Shown in pieces: positions 61,208 through 64,000 of a DNA stretch of 64,000 bases (position 1 is its first letter; each line of letters opens with the position of its first letter). The DNA lies in NCBI RefSeq assembly GCF_002288825.1, contig NZ_NSLI01000008.1, forward strand, positions 1 to 64,000. The letters run 5' to 3'. The DNA comes from Sphingomonas lenta. Lineage in GTDB: Bacteria > Pseudomonadota > Alphaproteobacteria > Sphingomonadales > Sphingomonadaceae. The notes under the pieces were generated by a model. It did not search any database. It was not told the DNA's origin and saw only the letters and a list, made by a program, of their open reading frames with translations. The position numbers and the translations under genes are program-made.

Positions 61208-62788
61208 TCAGACTAGCTCGACGTACGTACCGCGCTTCTTAGGAGCTACAAGGATGGAAGGGTCTACCTCAATCAACTTTTCACAAACTCGCTGGAAAGT
61301 GGCTAAGTGGAAACGCTGCAGCGAGCAGCTCGCCTTATCAGTGAGAATGAGACATCTGCCAATGGCGAGCTCGGACGATGGTAGAAGATAGTAGTCGGCG
61401 ATGCGCCTGTTGCACGGGGCCAGCCTGACTAATAAGAAGTAGGTTTCCGTGCCAAGCGGTTCTAGTAAGGCCCGCCACTGATTTGTACCCCGCGGTGATT
61501 GAAAGCACAATGCTATACCGACATTCACATGTACTTTCGGGCTGAACCTGAGTGGCAAAACATCATCTTTTACGTCAGCGGTTATAAAATAGCGAAGAAG
61601 ATGTAACCGGATTTTCACGATGATGTTCGCCGGTGTAGAACCAGATATGACTGCCTCAGTCCTGCGCCTTCCACGCTTATCTTGGGGACAACCAACAAGG
61701 TCATATGCGCGACTGATACTACCAAAGCGAGCAACGTAGGTAGAAGGCGACGGCATGTCTACCTCTTGCGAAATCTTATCTATGGTGAGGTGGCCATCTC
61801 TCTCGAACAGAGTTTGCAGCATATGTAGCATGTATTCATCCGAGTACATCCGTCGAGACACATCAAGCATCTCACCAGCTTTGCGGAATACCTTCTCGTC
61901 TACTATCGCTGTTGATCGGGTGACACCTCTAATCCAAAGCTCCGGAGGATTATCGACACGCTTGCCCTTGAGCTTGTGCGACCTTTTACCGTAAACAGAT
62001 TCACCTATATAGCGCTCGTTCACCAACATTTTGCGAATTTGCGCTTCGGTCCAGTCAGCTGACCCGCAGCGTTGCTGAGACCGTTTGTTTAGTAAATCAG
62101 CGATTTGAGAGGGCCGGAGGCCGTCGTTCACAAACAATCGGAAGATCTGTTGCACTAACTTAACCTCTTTTTGCGGTCCAGGCACAAGAACTACGGTTCC
62201 GCCAACGAGTGCTTTACGCTGTCCACGCTCAAGAGTTAGCAGTACCTTTCCGTCATTGTCTAAGAGAACGCGCCGTAGGCCAAAGTTGGCGCTTCCACCT
62301 TGATGAAATCCGAGCATTGCACCGCGGATATGTGCAGCAAAGGTTTTTGCTGACAATTCCCTACTATACTCGCCCGCCATCGCCCTTTTCATCAGCTTTA
62401 TAAAAGTCGTAGTCAGGCTTGTGTCATTTGAAAACGGCTCGGAACAGTAGTGTACGCTCACGCCCGCGGCCTTACACACAAACTCGTAGTAGGCGCTCTC
62501 ATCTACATCCTGAAAGCGGCCCCATCGGCTGACGTCATAGACGAGGATTGCTGAGTACTCCGCATTTCCGCTCTGGACATCGCAGATTAATCGGCTGAGT
62601 CCCCGCCGTCCGCCGATAGTAAGACCGCTTCGCCCCAGATCCTCATAGGTCTCAACGATGTTGAAGCCATTCGCTGATGCGTACTCGGCGATAATCTGCA
62701 ACTGATTGTCGATCGAGTAGCGCTGCTGATCGGTTGACATCCGAACGTATTGAGCGGCGCGGCTGTTCGGTGATGATCGTTTGCCCAT
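61208..62788 (-). CDS. Large serine recombinase
   Basis: A 526-residue protein from ATG at 62788; an ATG at 62830 is also in frame. The resolvase domain has catalytic Ser18 (AAQYVRMSTDQQRYSIDNQL), then GRSGLTIGGRRGLSRLICDV and ILVYDVSRWGRFQD. The recombinase domain follows (GFHQGGSANFGLRRVLLDND; WTEAQIRKMLVNERYIG). The C-terminal ~200 residues are an unusual extension without an obvious zinc-ribbon cysteine set. Base composition is less GC-rich than the polysaccharide genes. It probably integrated or excises an element that includes the AP2-like gene. Confidence 0.85.
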   Translation of the reverse strand: MGKRSSPNSRAAQYVRMSTDQQRYSIDNQLQIIAEYASANGFNIVETYEDLGRSGLTIGGRRGLSRLICDVQSGNAEYSAILVYDVSRWGRFQDVDESAYYEFVCKAAGVSVHYCSEPFSNDTSLTTTFIKLMKRAMAGEYSRELSAKTFAAHIRGAMLGFHQGGSANFGLRRVLLDNDGKVLLTLERGQRKALVGGTVVLVPGPQKEVKLVQQIFRLFVNDGLRPSQIADLLNKRSQQRCGSADWTEAQIRKMLVNERYIGESVYGKRSHKLKGKRVDNPPELWIRGVTRSTAIVDEKVFRKAGEMLDVSRRMYSDEYMLHMLQTLFERDGHLTIDKISQEVDMPSPSTYVARFGSISRAYDLVGCPQDKRGRRRTEAVISGSTPANIIVKIRLHLLRYFITADVKDDVLPLRFSPKVHVNVGIALCFQSPRGTNQWRALLEPLGTETYFLLVRLAPCNRRIADYYLLPSSELAIGRCLILTDKASCSLQRFHLATFQRVCEKLIEVDPSILVAPKKRGTYVELV

Positions 62789-63008
62789 GCAGCAATGCCA
62801 CAGCCTCAGGAAAGCTCTGCGACGTTGCATAGCAGTTTTCTAGATCATAGAGAAGTTGGTGTGCTTACGTGCCGAGCCAGAGGCGATCCCCAAGTAGTAG
62901 AGTCGTGGCATCCGCGGTTTACATCCCGCTTATATGGGATCGCTGCAAGAAGGTGCGCGCCGTGTACGTTACGGGCGAACGCCTCGTGAACACAGCTCAG
63001 GCGGCGAG

Positions 63009-64000
63009 CTAAAGGTAGCACATGTTCCACAGGATCACGGCCGCGACTACCAGGTTCAGGCCCGACGCGCGGTAGCTCTGGTTTTTAAACATCCGGTCCC
63101 TGAGCTCGGCCAACTGGTAGAAGATGGCGCGAGCGAGCGCGTTTCTGGCCTCGCCCTTGTTCAGCCCGCCCTGGGTACGGCGGCGAAGATAAGGGTGCGC
63201 AGTCAGATCAGCATGAAGGTGGAGTGCTCGATCCGGCTTACCTCGCGTAGCGCCACGGCGAGCCCGGTCACGCGCGGAAATGCGGACAGGCGCTTCAGCA
63301 CGGCGGACGCGGTCACCCTGCCCGATCGGATTGACGTCGCCATGCGCAGGAGCTCGTCCGCGTGCCGGGCGGCGTGGCCCACATCGACGGGCGTCTTCGG
63401 GTCCACCATGGACATTAGGGGCGGGTCGACCACTATGCTCGGCGAAAGGTGCATGCGGAGGTCCTTAAGTCGCGCATTCGGGACGCAAAGCCGTAGCTGA
63501 AGAACGGCGCCAGCCCGAACACATGGTCGGGTATTCCGCCCGTGTCGGCCGCGTGCTGCTCGATGACGAGCCCGAACTGGTGATAGAAAAGTCCGTCGAG
63601 CACGTGCGGGGCCTCGCCGCGTTGACCGCCATGACCTTGGTGTGCAACGGACCGTACTGGTACAAGACGTGGGTGTAGAACAACACGCCCGGCTCGTTGC
63701 CGTGGCGCGCGTTCACGGAGGCGAGCGCTTCGCCGGTTCCGCCCGCGAAGAAGTGCTGCCCGGTACGCGGGCGTAGAGCGCCTAGCGCGCCGCCTTGACC
63801 GCGGGCGGCGTGACCGCGCGGAGCGGGGTGATCGACAGCCCCGCCTCGTCCAAACGAACGTCCGGTAGCCGACCCGCGCGGGCGAGCTCGGCGAAAGCCG
63901 CAGCGGCCTCTTCAAGTCGGGCACGCCGCTCGGCTAGGTGATCCTCCAATCGCTCGGGCACGGCGAGAGGCGGCGGCCCCGATATTCGAGTTCCGGCTCA
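63009..64000 (-). pseudogene. Decayed Tn3-family transposase, extends past the window edge
   Basis: From the right edge the minus strand reads VPERLEDHLAERRARLEEAA and LPDVRLDEAGLSITPLRAVT, then a stop (KAAR*). After an internal deletion it continues RTGQHFFAGGTGEALASVNA, RHGNEPGVLFYTHVLYQYGP, PHVLDGLFYHQFGLVIEQHA, DELLRMATSIRSGRVTASAV. Beyond another frameshift it closes GGLNKGEARNALARAIFYQL and YRASGLNLVVAAVILWNMCY plus L and a TAG. These are the ordered Tn3 DDE blocks. The stops, frameshifts and a gap of some tens of residues make it inactive. Confidence 0.85.

Noticed and set aside
62789..63008. Tn3-type terminal inverted repeat beyond the transposase end
   Set aside because: No 38-bp GGGG-starting terminal repeat was recognisable in this short gap.

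Overview
The window is GC-rich alphaproteobacterial DNA that looks like a sphingomonad (Sphingomonas or a close relative). The pointers are a sphingan-style exopolysaccharide locus (priming transferase, beta-barrel, short Wza, fused Wzc), a DUF1501/DUF1800 pair, and an intergenic palindrome of a type widespread in sphingomonads. Species cannot be read from the sequence.

Layout. Positions 1-2000 hold a VapBC-type toxin-antitoxin pair and a small serine resolvase with a candidate res site. Positions 2.5-5.9 kb hold a phosphoribosyltransferase-HAD protein and then a graveyard, including a broken SGNH hydrolase/RTX gene. Positions 5.9-18.3 kb encode secreted proteins: a giant ExeM/NucH-type nuclease, DUF1501 and DUF1800 proteins, a serralysin-type metalloprotease with an overlapping partner gene, and an RTX/propeller protein. 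Positions 18.3-23.3 kb carry four GT4 glycosyltransferases. Positions 23.3-27.6 kb are a scar of IS5 and IS481 copies and dead acyltransferase genes around one intact acyltransferase. Positions 27.7-47.2 kb alternate polysaccharide genes (Wzy-like, Wzx-like, GT2, GT4) with four more secreted proteins, and include the remnant of a gene-transfer-agent-like head-spike pair. Positions 47.5-60.4 kb carry export and precursor genes: Wza-like lipoprotein, outer-membrane beta-barrel, Wzc-like co-polymerase/tyrosine kinase, MurA, MurB, priming sugar transferase, UDP-glucose dehydrogenase and a UDP-glucuronate 4-epimerase-like enzyme. Positions 60.5-64 kb hold an AP2-like protein, a large serine recombinase and a decayed Tn3-family transposase.

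How it fits together. The priming transferase loads the first sugar on undecaprenyl phosphate, the GT2/GT4 enzymes extend the repeat using among others UDP-GlcA and probably UDP-GalA, Wzx flips it, Wzy polymerises it, and Wzc/Wza/beta-barrel export it. An O-acetyltransferase may decorate it.

The most notable signal is a shared C-terminal module of about 200-240 residues. It is built from two related repeats with EF-hand-like loops (D-G-N-x-D-G-[IV]-[IV]) and a closing 'GVTYYVYSL'-like strand. It ends five otherwise unrelated large proteins (nuclease, metalloprotease, beta-helix, two cadherin-like adhesins) and also makes up nearly all of a sixth protein. None of the six has an N-terminal signal peptide, so the module may be a common C-terminal secretion or matrix-attachment tag. 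A related beta-helix protein without the module instead carries a Sec signal peptide. No type I secretion genes are in the window.
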